Positions 37,286 through 48,484 of a stretch of DNA of 64,000 nt are shown here, piece after piece. The stretch spans positions 682,001 to 746,000 of the forward strand of contig JAJNNX010000006.1 of NCBI GenBank assembly GCA_023159155.1, written 5' to 3'. Both the position numbers and the translations under genes were made by a program. How positions within the stretch are numbered: position 1 is the stretch's first letter; each line of letters opens with the position of its first letter. The notes below the pieces were generated by a model. It was not told where the DNA came from. It saw nothing but the letters and a program-made list of their open reading frames with translations, and did no database searches. This stretch comes from Ustulina deusta. Its lineage: Eukaryota; Ascomycota; Sordariomycetes; Xylariales; Xylariaceae.

Positions 37286-39065
37286 ATGGCCCAAACCCGG
37301 CGGCCAAAGCCATCCAACAGAGACAAACTGACGGTCTCGACCAGCGGCTCTTCGACCAGTCGGTCTGACGGTGGTATGGCCAACGTCGAGCTTCGGCGCA
37401 AGAACGCCACTCCCCAAGACTCCAGCAAGGTGACCGCAAACCTAATCGCCCGCGAATCGTTTTCCTTGGACGACAAAGTCCCGAAGACACCCATCGCAAA
37501 TAATCATGGGTTTTGGGAGCTGCCCCGGGTGGACCAGCGGAATTTTCTGCTGTTGGTTCTCTTATACTTTCTTCAGGGCGTTCCCATGGGGTTGGCAAGT
37601 GGCTCTGTGCCTTTTCTCCTGAAGGAGCACCTATCATTTGGCGAAATTGGCGTTTTCAGTTTAGCCGCCTACCCGTACTCGTTGAAGCTCTTTTGGAGTC
37701 CTATAGTTGATGCCGTGTGGAGCCCCAGGTTCGGCAGGAGAAAGAGCTGGATTCTTCCCATTCAGTTAATTTCAGGTGTCAGTATGTTATGGTTGGGGTC
37801 AAAGATTGACGTTCTCATGGCGACCACCGGGAAACCAGGTGGTCCCACCGTTTGGAACTTCACGGGTTGGTGGTTCTTCCTCGTCTTCATGTGCGCTACC
37901 CAGGATATTGCCGTGGACGGTTGGGCTTTGACTTTGTTGACTCCTGGCAACGTATCTTACGCTTCGACGGCGCAGACTGTCGGCCTTACAGCTGGTCACT
38001 TCTTGTCTTACACTGTATTCCTGGCTTTCAACTCCGAAGACTTCGCAAACAAGTATTTCCGCTCTGTACCTGCGGAAGGGGGCCTGATGGATCTCGGTGG
38101 TTATCTGACCTTCTGGGGTTGGGCTTACATTGCTATCACTGCCGGTCTTGCGCTATTCAAGAAAGAGGAGAAGACACAGAACGAGGATGGCATATGGGAT
38201 GTCTATAAGATTATGTGGGACGTCCTCAAGCTTAAAAACATTCAGACAATCATTATTGTTCATCTTATCTCCAAAATTGGCTTCCAGGCCAATGACGGTG
38301 TAACAAACCTGAAGCTTTTAGAGAAGGGGTTCGGTAAAGAGAACATGGCCTTGACGGTTCTCATTGACTTCCCATTTGAGATTGGGCTTGGATACTACGC
38401 GGGTAAATGGTCACAGGAATACACGCCGATGCGTCTTTGGTGTTGGGGCTTTATCGGTCGACTTGTCGCGGCGGTCGTGGCGCAAGTTACGGTCAGCATT
38501 TTCCCAGCCAATGGTGTCAACGCTTGGTACCTTTTTCTCGTCATTGGCGAACATGTTTTCTCGACCTTTACTCAAACTGTCATGTTCGTGGCCGTCTCGG
38601 CCTTCCATGCTCGAGTTGCGGATCCCGTCATAGGCGGCACTTATATGACCTTGCTCGCAACGTAAGTTTTCCCTCATCCTTTTTGGGGGGCATATATACT
38701 AATATGGCATCAGGGTATCCAATCTCGGTGGCACATTCCCCAGATACTTCGTTCTTGGATTGGTAGATTCTTTCACTCGAGCCACGTGTCGCCCTCCATC
38801 GGCTAGTCAAGTTGAGAAGCTGGACGCCTCATTGTTGAAGAGCCCGTTAGTAACAGAGGCATTCTCCTGCGCTGTCCAGGCTGAGAAAGAGCGATGCACG
38901 AATGGTGGTGGCTCATGTGAGATTCTCCATGACGGCTACTACATCGTCAATATATTGTGCGTCATTGTTGGCGTTTTAACATTCGCGATGTACATTCGGA
39001 AAAAGGTTCTGGCCCTCCAAGGCCTACCGTTAAGGGCCTGGAGGTTAAATGGACAGAAGGCATGA
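37286..39065 (+). CDS. Acetyl-CoA transporter (SLC33A1/AT-1-like, Acatn family)
   Basis: Multi-pass transporter that moves acetyl-CoA into the ER/Golgi lumen for acetylation in characterised relatives. Two exons (37286-38661, 38714-39065) give 575 residues, the family's usual length. A hydrophilic N-terminus (1-80) is followed by about 11-12 helices. Family marks: LLYFLQGVPMGLASGSVPFLL, YPYSLKLFWSPIVDAV, RFGRRKSWILP, ATQDIAVDGWALTLL, SKIGFQANDGVTNLKLLE, and PVIGGTYMTLLATVSNLGGTFPRY across the intron (GTAAGT..CAG). The lumenal Cys-rich loop before the last helix has CRPP, CAVQAEKERC and SCEI. It ends in LQGLPLRAWRLNGQKA. An alternative start is Met31 (37376). Confidence 0.95.
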
Positions 39066-39596
39066 TAAAGTGGGACTCCCATGTTGTATACTATCTAGTG
39101 CAATATACTACATGTAGACAAAAACGAAAACGAAATCATTTCGAACACCATGCCTCTGGTCCGAGCATCGACCACCTACACGGATACCAAACAGCTGTTC
39201 TTCCTCTACGGATTATAAGACAAAGCGTTCAGCCCAACCTCTAGGTGGCGACACAACTGAAAGCCACGGTCTGGTCACAGGCTATTATCTAGAACTGAGA
39301 ACAGGAGAGATCATCACTTTTAAATCTGGCACGGAAAGATAACGAGATTCTGTGAATATTATCTACGTCTCCCACATGGTACTCAGTTTGTGTACTCAGT
39401 GAAGACATACGGGTCAAATTGTGTGATGCAAAGCAAAACTGCCACCCTATGTGAGGCTCCCCATGTGATGCTCCCCATCCCACTCATGTGTGCATGTACT
39501 CGCGTGTGCTGGGATGCAAATCAGCTGAATTAGAAAAAGAAACCCAACGTAAGCAGAATGTTACTCCAGACTCGATGCAATCATTAGGTAGAAACT
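39066..39596. other. Convergent intergenic region
   Basis: Between the 3' ends of the transporter (+) and the CREG-like gene (minus). Nothing else seen. Confidence 0.5.
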
Positions 39597-40601
39597 TCAC
39601 AAATCACCAACCGTCTCCAGGCTCCACTCTTTCCAGCCCTTCTTCTCGCCAGGGAGCGAGACGCTCTCCCACTCCTCACGCGTAACGCTGTTCCACTCAT
39701 CCGCCGAGATCCAGCCGATATATGCGCGGTCCCCAAATCCGCCAACAAAATAAATCTGCTGCACGACGAGCCTCACGAACTCGGACTCGTGGATCCGGTT
39801 TCCGGGAAGCCAGTACTTGGCGTCGGGGTGCTTCTTGACGAAACACTCGGACAGCGCCGCGGCAGACACGTCGTCGATCTTCTCGGTGTAGCCGAGCAGG
39901 CTGAAGCGCGGGAGATTCGCCGCGCTGTACGGGACCATGTCCTTAGGTTCGGAATTCTCATCGTCGTCAGAGCCGAGCCCAAGCCAGTTCACGAGCCGGG
40001 ACAGTAGGCCAGGGGTGGAGGCGGCGGTGGCGGACTTGATTCGCTTGTCGGGTGGATACGGCGGCGTCCATTGCTGCGCGAGGCTGACGTTGGACCCGTC
40101 GCGCACGTTCTTGAAGGTGGTCTCGACGTTGATGGCTAGGAACGTCGGGTTGCCGTCCTCCTCGCAGTCGGCGACGTAGTCCATCAGCGAGTGAGGCATG
40201 CCGCCGAGCCCGTCGGGCCGGTTCTCCTCGGCGCCGTACTGCCCGCCCGCATTGTCCGCCGGGAAGGTTGTTGCGAGGTTCCCGAGAGGCGTCAGTGCCA
40301 GGATGCGTCGGCCCAGCACCGCCGACTCGTCTACATCAACTCGGGGTCAGTAATTGCCAGTTCGAGCGAGCGCAATCGCGAGGGTTTCGAAACCGTTGGA
40401 AGCTTCCGAAACCTGATCTGGCCCGAAAAGGAGGTGGCCAGAACAGGAAGAATATGACGCGGAGAATTACTCACACGACGTCGGGATCCGATGTCCGGAC
40501 GATGACGGCGGGTTGCTGAAGATGTGCTGTGGTGGCGAGAGTGTGCCGGCTTCGGCGACGGCCGCCAGCGAGATGAGCGGGATGCTGCCAGAGAGCCTCA
40601 T
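39597..40601 (-). CDS. Secreted CREG-like protein (pyridoxamine-phosphate-oxidase-like split barrel)
   Basis: Two exons (40475-40601, 39597-40330) give 286 residues. The N-terminus MRLSGSIPLISLAAVAEAG is a short signal peptide with likely cleavage near residue 18-19. The split-barrel domain follows: YESAVLGRRILALTPLGNLATTFP, LGGMPHSLMDYVADCEEDGNPTFLAINVETTFKNV, SVSLAQQW-type strand and RFSLLGYTEKI. The C-terminal part is SECFVKKHPDAKYWLPGN, HESEFVRLVVQQIYFVGGFGDRAYIGWIS and ending VTREEWESVSLPGEKKGWKEW. This is the order of the CREG beta-barrel family, secreted glycoproteins with an FMN-type fold that usually lack oxidase activity. Intron GTGAGT..GTAG joins as TS-YES. The fold assignment is confident; the role in fungi is unknown. 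Confidence 0.9.
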
Positions 40602-41444
40602 CGCGGCGAATATGCGAGGTGAGAATAGGAGCAAGTAAGTAGTGTACGCCAGCAAGCGGGTACACGGAGAGGTAAGTATGAGAGTCCAGTAACCGAAGCC
40701 GCGGCTCTGATGTTTGTATTTTAGTCGATACTCCACTGCCGCATGACCGTTGTTTCACGGCTCTCAGCAGGTTTGGAGGTATTGCCTGTCATAGGGCTTC
40801 AATCCTATCAGATGATCGATCAATAGCTCCTCGCCAGCCCCCTGATGGGAAGCTCGGCACAAGTCCTTATCAGGAAAGGATGCTGAAACGGCGCCGATTC
40901 AATGGGTATCCACACCAAGCGGGTCCGGAGACAATGTGGAACTGCCCCTCCACAGTGCTGACTCCCACTCCTGAACAGTGAATATTTATACTGTACATAC
41001 TGCTGTACCATCTGGACACTGACCTCTCTCTACCTGCTGAACATGGTAAGGAACAAGATACATGACCGATATTTTGCTGTTGATATTGCTGATGAATATT
41101 CAAGAACTGTATAAACATAATTCATAGTCACCATTTCATCATTTCCCCCTCTTCTACGATGATAATGATGATAGTAGATACCTAGTTGTTCGTAGCACCG
41201 CCTAATTCCGGTTGTGGCGGTTGGAAGCGGGAGAGAGTGGCTGGTACCTACCTCGCCACTCCGCTCAAGGTCACATGACCTGGCTGGGGCTTTCAACCCA
41301 CCAAATCAAATCTGACCCAGCGTGACTCGACCAAACTTCCTTGTCCCCAAAAAGTAGCCTCCATCCTACTACGCTCAACGCTCAACGCTCGCAACCCGAC
41401 CACACAGTAGCCCGGCATCACATCCAGCTCAAGCATCCTTCAAT
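40602..41444. other. Divergent promoter region (CREG-like / eS30)
   Basis: 843 nt between the divergent CREG-like (minus) and eS30 (plus) start codons. It includes a TAGTAGATACCTAG segment near 41175 and CGCTCAACGCTC direct repeats at about 41371-41386 shortly before the eS30 start. No ORF supported. Confidence 0.5.
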
Positions 41445-42392
41445 ATGGGTAAAGTATGGAAATTCCCTACAGAACAAATCAAACTGGCTGGGATGTCGAG
41501 AAGACAAAATAAATGCTGACGGACATAGGTACACGGGTCGCTCGCTCGCGCGGGAAAAGTCCGAAGTCAGTGTCCGAAGTATGTAAACCTCTTATACATT
41601 CCGTGCGATAAGTTTTTAATCGTTAATTTTCTAAAGGGTCGAGAAACAAGAGAAGCCTAAGGTGCCAAAGGTATTTCCCCACAGCGTGCTCATTCTGCCC
41701 CTTCTGCTTGCTCCGGAAACCCCTGCGTTCCCCTGGTCGAAATGTCCCCGGATTCCGAAAACAACTATGGAAGAAAATCCTCGATACTATCAAATACAAC
41801 ACCTCTTCGACGAAGGACAATCAAGCAATCCGTCCCCCGATCGTATTTCCCCCAGATCTTTGAGACCTTTCATCGAGGAAACCGCATAAGATACGAAAGA
41901 CCGGCTCTGTATATCGCCCACCACTGCATCATCCAAGACCAGCGAGAACTCTAGAGATATCTGCAAGGATGCCCAGCGTCGGGTGCAAGGGCCCGGTGGA
42001 CTCACTGTAGAGTATCCAGGTATCCTATGCACAGTGTCCATGGACTTTCAACGCGGAATGGATGATGCGTCGGCGTATCAGCGCTCACCAGGTCCTTTAT
42101 CCAATATCCCTCCGCTCAAAGAATCTGGAGACTCGTGAAACCTGATGGGTGACGAGATTCTGGGGAATTGTGAGGAGAACGAGACGGCGAGGGGTTTCGA
42201 AACAGTCTTCCATGATCGTCCGCTGCTAACTTTAGATGCTTAAATAGGGAAGGGCCCGGAAACGACTCCAGTATACGCGTCGTTTCGTCAACGTAACCTT
42301 GACTGCCGGCAAGAGAAAGGTAGGTACAAATCCGAATAATTCGAAACCGATAACTAATTACACAAAAGATGAACCCCAACCCTGGCTCATAA
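41445..42392 (+). CDS. RPS30: 40S ribosomal protein eS30 (S30)
   Basis: Small-subunit ribosomal protein, cytosolic. No long ORF exists because the 62 codons are spread over five exons: 41445-41453 (MGK only), 41529-41578, 41637-41670, 42248-42319, 42369-42392. The product is [48 protein letters not shown]...-MNPNPGS, an almost invariant eukaryotic S30. Each intron has GT..AG ends and the phases agree (GTATGG..ATAG, GTATGT..AAAG, GTATTT..ATAG, GTAGGT..AAAAG with a TAACTAAT branch). Intron 3 is 577 nt, far longer than any other intron in the window. As in other fungi there is no ubiquitin-like fusion partner before the S30 part. It should be highly expressed. Confidence 0.95.
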
Positions 42393-44350
42393 ACGCCATA
42401 TTACACTCGATCGCGCGACAGCAGCCGAAGCCATGATCTAGACATATGGAAAGCGATGGGCGGGTGGTTCCCAACAGATGCTACTCGGAGCGTCCAATCT
42501 CTAGTCACGCTGACATGCCTATCCTGCTCAATTCTTCACGGAGGGACGATTCGGATATGAGATCACGGTGGTGGACACGTTCGCAACGTTGTTTTTCGGA
42601 GTTAAACTACTGGATTATCTAGGCTTGATCATAATCCTCAAGCCTATCTAGTCTGTACCTACACTTGTGCCTGGCAGGGCAATCAGGACAATTAAAGGTC
42701 CATACTACATCTGACAAGATATGTTGTATTCCTCGACTCATGTGATATGAATGCCTCGTTCGGTAACATCCAGCCACACACCCCAATTAGGTAGACGAGT
42801 TCATTCATCCATTCTCTCTCCACAAACTTGAGGTCCATTCGCCCTTCTCGCTTTTCTCTTTCGGTTCATAAATTTATAACCTCTCATTTGATTGCACCAG
42901 TTGGGCTACCATTGAGGCCAGGGATAGCAATCCTAATGTAGTTGCTAGGGAGGCAAGTTCATAGCGAGATGGGCAAGTGTTACAAGCACAATCAATAATC
43001 TATTGAACCACCGAAACGCTACATGAACAAATCGCCACGGGATGGTGGTGTATTGTAAATGCCCACACAAGTCTCATATTTCCATAGCGATTAAATCGTC
43101 TACAATGACGATCCAGTGTCGTCCTGGATCTTCTCCACAAAGGCTATCAACCCAAGGCCACACTCGCTCACAACCAGCCTGACAATACGCCAGTCACGGT
43201 AATGCTTATCCTGCTCCTGTTTCCTGGGTGTGTTTGCAGAGAGTGGAGAATTCGCTGTAATATTGAGCGCTCGGCCTGACTCATTGTGGCGGTGCGGCGA
43301 TCCTACCGGTTCTGCTTTTTCCCACCGCCCTCTCTGCCATCGCGCCCTTTTGCTTTCGGCGCCTCGATTTTCCTAAAGCGCCCTATCGGGGGAAAAAAAG
43401 GAACTATTAAACACCCTTCTCGTCCTCCTCCAAACAATGCCGTCTCTACTTTGTCTACCCCCCTTCTCCTCTTTTCTAAACGCCCTAGGCCCACCAATTC
43501 GCCCTTTGATTGTTAGAGTTAATAGGCGAAAGCTATCGCTTGATTTCGTACTGCGCTCTAAGGACCCCGAGGCCTAAGCAGGAGAGCGGAGGCGTCGGGA
43601 GAAGAGACTGAATTGAGAGTAAGCGGCGAAGAGGGGTTGCATCGCCACTTTGTGGCGATACATTTCTGATATACGGTACCTATACAGAAAAAACACCACC
43701 AACACACTCCTTTAGTTAGCTACTGCGTTAAATTCAATTGTGTTCCATTATGATTAACAGCTTCCCTAATTGAAAGGTCTAGTTGTTGTACTTGGAAGTG
43801 TAGGTTTAGCTTGGCTCCTTGTATGAGGGCAAGGTGAGTACCCCTATATTTTAGCTTACTCGCATTGTCCACTTCAGCCATTGTAGTGGTGCTTCTGAAT
43901 ATTGAAGTGGGCAACTGAAAATAATCGTTCACGGTTGGTCTCAATATAATAATGCCCATATACTAGGAGATAGGCCGAACCTATACTTCCTAGTATAGTA
44001 ATCACTATTATCTTTTGGGAAATCTGTTGATCAAGAGTATAGGAGTAAGGAAAACAATTTTTATTGCTGTGTGCTTGCTTGTGTGATGATCCTTCTCCCT
44101 AGTGTCGAGAACAATGCTCATGGTGTTTTTCCTCCCATACTAGCATAGCTACTGAGTGGCTCAAGCATATGCTCACCCATGTGATCCACTCACACCACTT
44201 CAGTATATATAGGTGCCATGGAATCCCCTTTGCGGTGACACTTAAAGATAAATTGATCCCTCGATTGAGCTCTATCCTACCCTGCTATGGCTGCATGCGA
44301 TGCTCCCCCATATCGAGCAACAACATTGCATATCAGAATATATTCTAATC
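42393..44350. other. Intergenic region, nothing recognised
   Basis: About 2 kb between eS30 (+) and the 3' end of the membrane protein (minus). Short ORFs at 43286-43516 and 43720-43959 have no family resemblance. Confidence 0.5.
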
Positions 44351-46350
44351 CTAGAACAAGTGTAGCACAGCAAGATAAACAACCAGGCTCACTCTCTGGT
44401 CCAACCCACCAAAGGAAACTGCATGGTTCATCACTTGTCGGGATAACAAAGCCATGCCAACGAAAGGTGGCAGAGCGAATGCCCATATTCCCCACGAGGC
44501 ATTTCGGCATTCATTAACTGCAAGTCCAACTAAAATCACTGCACAACAGGCGATGGAAACAATGAAAAAGGAAATAATAATCGAAACGATGAGTTCCTGC
44601 GCGTCGCTGCCCCCACTGCTAGAGATGATTTGGAAGAAGAGAAAGATCGCGACGGCGATGTTGAAAAGTGTTGGGAGCAGCCAAATGGCCTCCACATACT
44701 TCGCCTGGCTGAGAAGAAGTTCGAGCTCGACCATTGCGCCGGGAGTGGGACCTGGTACAGAGTTGACTGAAGAGACCTGAGGATCTTTACCTTCGCTTGA
44801 ATTTCTCGTGTTAGTCACGCCACTTGATTCTGAGCTAATCGATGACCATGGTGACCGAGATCCCTTGTTCGACGCTATACTTCCGTCAATAGGAGGATCT
44901 GGGGTCGGCGGCTTTCTCCCCGACATGAAGGATTGCCTGATCGTGAGAATAGCGGCAACTAGCATCGCCACGGGGAGTATCTGGCCAAATTCATAGATGT
45001 TATTGGGCTCGTCAAGTGAAGCTCTTTGAGCAGCAAGCTGTTTAGTACCGAAGATAGCAGACAGGAGAACCCAGGAGACCTAGAGCAATGTTAGCACCGA
45101 CTTCGAGGGATCCGAGACAAGTGTGGGGGGCATTGTACATCCAAGAACACTAAGGCGTAGATGTCTACAAAGATGCGTAGGAACAAATAACATGCCAGAA
45201 GAGGGTTTTCTAAAAGAACGATGCGGAATCTGAATCCAGATCGGCGATTTCGCCGGGCCAATCGTAGTTTAACACAAGATGCAAGGGCTTTGCGAAAGTG
45301 ACGGCTTATTCGGGCTCGTATTTTATCTGCAAAGAAACGCGAGGTTGTCTCAAAAAGCTTCAGAAGTCTGGTAAATAAAGCTCAAGCCGAGAATCACGAT
45401 AGATATCGTCGTTATTTGAAAAGCTCCCTCCTGCGCAACCGGACCTTTGTTTATATTCCCCTCGTGGTAGAGGGTGTCCGTGATATTTTTGCTGAAAAAG
45501 CATTTGGCCGGGGTCGATGGTTGGGCCCCGTAGTAGGTATCGAATTGCACGGCAGCGGCGGTTGGTGCCATGGCAGTAATGAGGGCCACAAGCAACATTG
45601 TCATAAAGACCAAGCGCATCAGCCTTTCAGTCGGGTTCTGATAGAGGTGCTCGCGCAGGAATATCAGGCCGCATTGGTGGGTGAGGTTCGAAAACCAGGC
45701 AAGATTGGTAATCACCTGCCAGTCAGCTAAGGGTAGGTCGGCTGGATTGCGACTCAGCGATATGAACCCGCTGAGAAGCATCGAGATTCCGGTGATGAGT
45801 TGAACGTCGCACAAACTCAAGACACACTAATAACGGGTCACTGGCTGCCCCTATAATTTATTCTGGAAGAAATCTCTCCCTCTGAAAAGACGAGAGATCT
45901 TGGGGCTCAAGTACTTACCTGCGTGAAGGCGTCCTTGGTCTGCTCCCTCTTGGCGAGCCTCTTGAACCAATTTACCAAAGACGGCGGAGACACGTGCGTC
46001 ATCAAGTCCGTTAAAGGGCGGATAGCCTTGGAGAATATCTTACCAATGAGGCTGTCAAGAGGGTTTGAAGTCCATGCCAAGCCATCGGCCTTGGTTTGGC
46101 CTCGTGGCAGAAGAGGCAACGCCCCCTGCCAATGGAAAGGAGGGACTGTGGAATCGAAGACGAACAGATAGTTGCACAGGACAACGAAGAGCGTCAACCA
46201 ACCGGTAGAGACAAAACTGATCACAACCTAGAGAAGAGTTTTTGATGAGCTTGAGGTTGGAGACAGCATAATGTTTGATCGAGAACTAACTCCTAAGCCA
46301 TCGATGTCTGGATTGTGGGTTACTGTTCGGTTCTTGTCGAAGCATATCTC
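44351..46350 (-). CDS. Fungal multi-pass integral membrane protein, uncharacterised; one-base frameshift inside
   Basis: Exons on the minus strand: about 46350 to 46291 (CFDKNRTVTHNPDIDGLG), 45919-46227 (VVISFVSTGWLTL...), 45139-45826, 44351-45079. The third exon begins CVLSLCDVQLITGISMLLSGFISL and contains WQVITNLAWFSNLTHQCGLIFLREHLY, both typical of a widespread uncharacterised Pezizomycotina membrane family with about seven to eight helices. The last exon supplies two or more helices and the stop. Exon three is 688 nt although both ends are phase 0. The frame must change at about 45371-45383, between ISIVILGLSF and FTRLLKLFE, so one base is extra there. No in-frame ATG is visible before CFDKN back to a TAG near 46430, so a short upstream exon is probably missing and the 5' end given here is approximate. 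Either a sequencing indel or a young pseudogene. Function unknown. Confidence 0.65.
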
Positions 46351-47591
46351 TGGCCAAACAATTTTCAAGGTGGCATAACAAAAGGTAGAATGGTAGTAAT
46401 ATTTTAGGATAGAGATAGGCTAATGGGGATCTAAAAGTAAAGGCATATGACAATAGGAATCGAGAGGTTAGGTACAGGTGCTGTATACACGCCATCGCAA
46501 ACCAATATGGAAGACACACGCCCGTATTAGCAGCCTGAAGCAGGGCCTGCCTCTAGGTAGCCATGTGGCTGCATCAGGGCTGAATCCTTATTGTATGCCT
46601 TAGCTTGGTACTGCCTAGTATTGGCTATACACAAGCGCCAGGGCAAGTAAGAGGTCGATCTAGTCAGCCCTCACCCAAGCTGACTGCCGGAGTAGGGCAA
46701 TCGCTCTGCCCCCATGTGCCTATCAAGCCAAGGCAGACAGCACCAGTACTTCTCCTATTCCAACAGAGTTCAAGAACTGATGATATGCGCCTTGATCCAA
46801 CTCGAATCTTGGGACCCCCAAACCACCGGCCGCCCAATTTTCCGTAACCTATCATGCAAATATTTGGCAACGCGCCTACTCCTCTTGTCGCCCTATGAGA
46901 GATCGGAGTCGGTGTGTTCTAGCAAGGGACGCTGGTCTCCGGGTCGTCATCGCCCATGCAATCCCCAATATCGTCTACGGTCGCATCTCTATTGATGTCA
47001 AAGTTGTCTTGATCACATATCACGAACCGAGAAAATATGCCTAGGTCTAGGCACAAGATCCATGGACTGCCGGCTAGCTAGGGGGTATTGATAAGGAAAT
47101 ACCTGCCGTAGATTAGACCAACCTTGTTGCGCTGGCGTTTCGGTTCACAGCAGACCGGGTTGTGAGCAAAGCTAGATAGGACATGTATCAAAAAAAGGCC
47201 ACGCTAACGCCTCGGGTAGATTTGGGCTGACAGTTTGGAAAGACCTAAAATTGGCCTAGGCATAATATATCATATGATAACCAAATATCTGGCCCTATAG
47301 GTTAAGCGCCGGAATACCTGTTGTCCATTAGTAGAGTAAGCAGCCTCCATTCTTCCGGCTGAAGAACTCGCCGGCCTGTGTGCATGACGGCCTGCGTCGT
47401 AACAACTGCGTACGTCTCATCTTGTTGCATAATTACACATAGCCCCGAACCTCCTCAACCTCGAACTACCCACTAACCAACGATCAGCCGTCAGCACGCT
47501 CGCCACCAGTTCTGCTCGCGGACCGGCAAGGGGGAAACCGTAGCCTACTAGATCCACCAGTATACTGAGTCAAAACCATATGTTGGAATAC
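46351..47591. other. Intergenic, left flank of the transposon block
   Basis: Unique sequence of ordinary composition up to the TA target site at 47592. Any missing first exon of the membrane protein gene would lie at its start. Nothing else recognised. Confidence 0.5.
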
Positions 47592-47593
47592 TA
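47592..47593. repeat. TA target-site duplication, left
   Basis: TA directly before the left inverted repeat, matched by TA at 62468-62469. Confidence 0.75.
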
Positions 47594-47635
47594 AGCTAAC
47601 ACCCCCCCTTGCGAACCACCCCATCGCGACCCAGC
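47594..47635 (+). repeat. Left 42-bp terminal inverted repeat
   Basis: Identical, base for base, to the reverse complement of 62426-62467, including the run of seven C. The match ends where the left side continues TAAAAAC and the right CACCAAA. Confidence 0.97.
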
Positions 47636-48213
47636 TAAAAACGCGCTACTGACCCCAACCACCTCAATTAAAAATTGTTAAATAACGCGACCGCGTTCAG
47701 TTCTCATGTTCTCTTTTTACCCTCATTTTCTTTAGAATTAACTCTTTTTTATTACAATGCCTTTATATAGCAACTAACAGCATGCAACAGCTATAGTTCG
47801 TACTGCTTAATTTAGTACTTCGTAAAAACAAATAATTATTTAATAGGGTATTAACTAGTTATATATATACTGCTACTTTAATAGCATTCCAACCAAAAAG
47901 CAATTATACTAATACTTTTAGATCTTATCTATATACTTTAAAACTAAACTAGCTAATTAGGCTATAAATTAAGCTAGGCTAAGCTTTATATTTTTAATAG
48001 TCAAATTTAAATATATAGCTAAATATATACTATTAGTTTTTAGAAACTTTAAAATATTCGAAAAATTATAGTATATATGTTTTTTTTTTATAATCCTAAG
48101 CTAAAAATTGCTAAATTAATATTTATTAGTTATTTATACATTAATAAAGCAACTATAGCTAATATTAAACTATTTTTTAAACGCTTTAAAGCTTTTGAAC
48201 TAGCAAATATATA

Positions 48214-48484
48214 TTACGCGTTAAGCAATCATAGAAAGCAAAGCTTTATTCCAAAAGCAAACTTTGCATTAAAATCTAAATATAAAGAAAAAAAAAAGCT
48301 AATTTTACAAAAGTACGTTATAAGTTCTTTATAAGTAGATTAGTAAAAAGTATAAGCAGCTGTTAAATAATTACCAAGTGCTAGCTAAATATAAATTATA
48401 TAACTTAAAAATTAAAAATTGCGGTTTGTATAGCTTATAGGTTGCAGCTATACTACCGGCTACTAGCTACTATACTATAACTAT
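48214..48484 (-). repeat. LTR of element 1, downstream (3') copy
   Basis: 271 bp; direct repeat of 54769-55039. Heavily C-to-T/G-to-A changed: for example the shared end reads CTACTATACTATAACTAT here and CCACCATACCGTAACTAT in the other copy. Confidence 0.85.

Noticed and set aside
42062..42145. Possible box C/D snoRNA in eS30 intron 3 (ATGATGC ... CTGA)
   Set aside because: Box C differs from the consensus and no terminal stem pairs outside the boxes.
43286..43516. 76-codon plus-strand Pro/Ser-rich ORF
   Set aside because: Starts and ends arbitrarily in pyrimidine-rich DNA; no family or promoter evidence.
48077..48334. 85-codon plus-strand ORF in the A+T-rich block
   Set aside because: It runs across the junction of the DNA transposon and the LTR of element 1; an accident of low stop density in mutated sequence.
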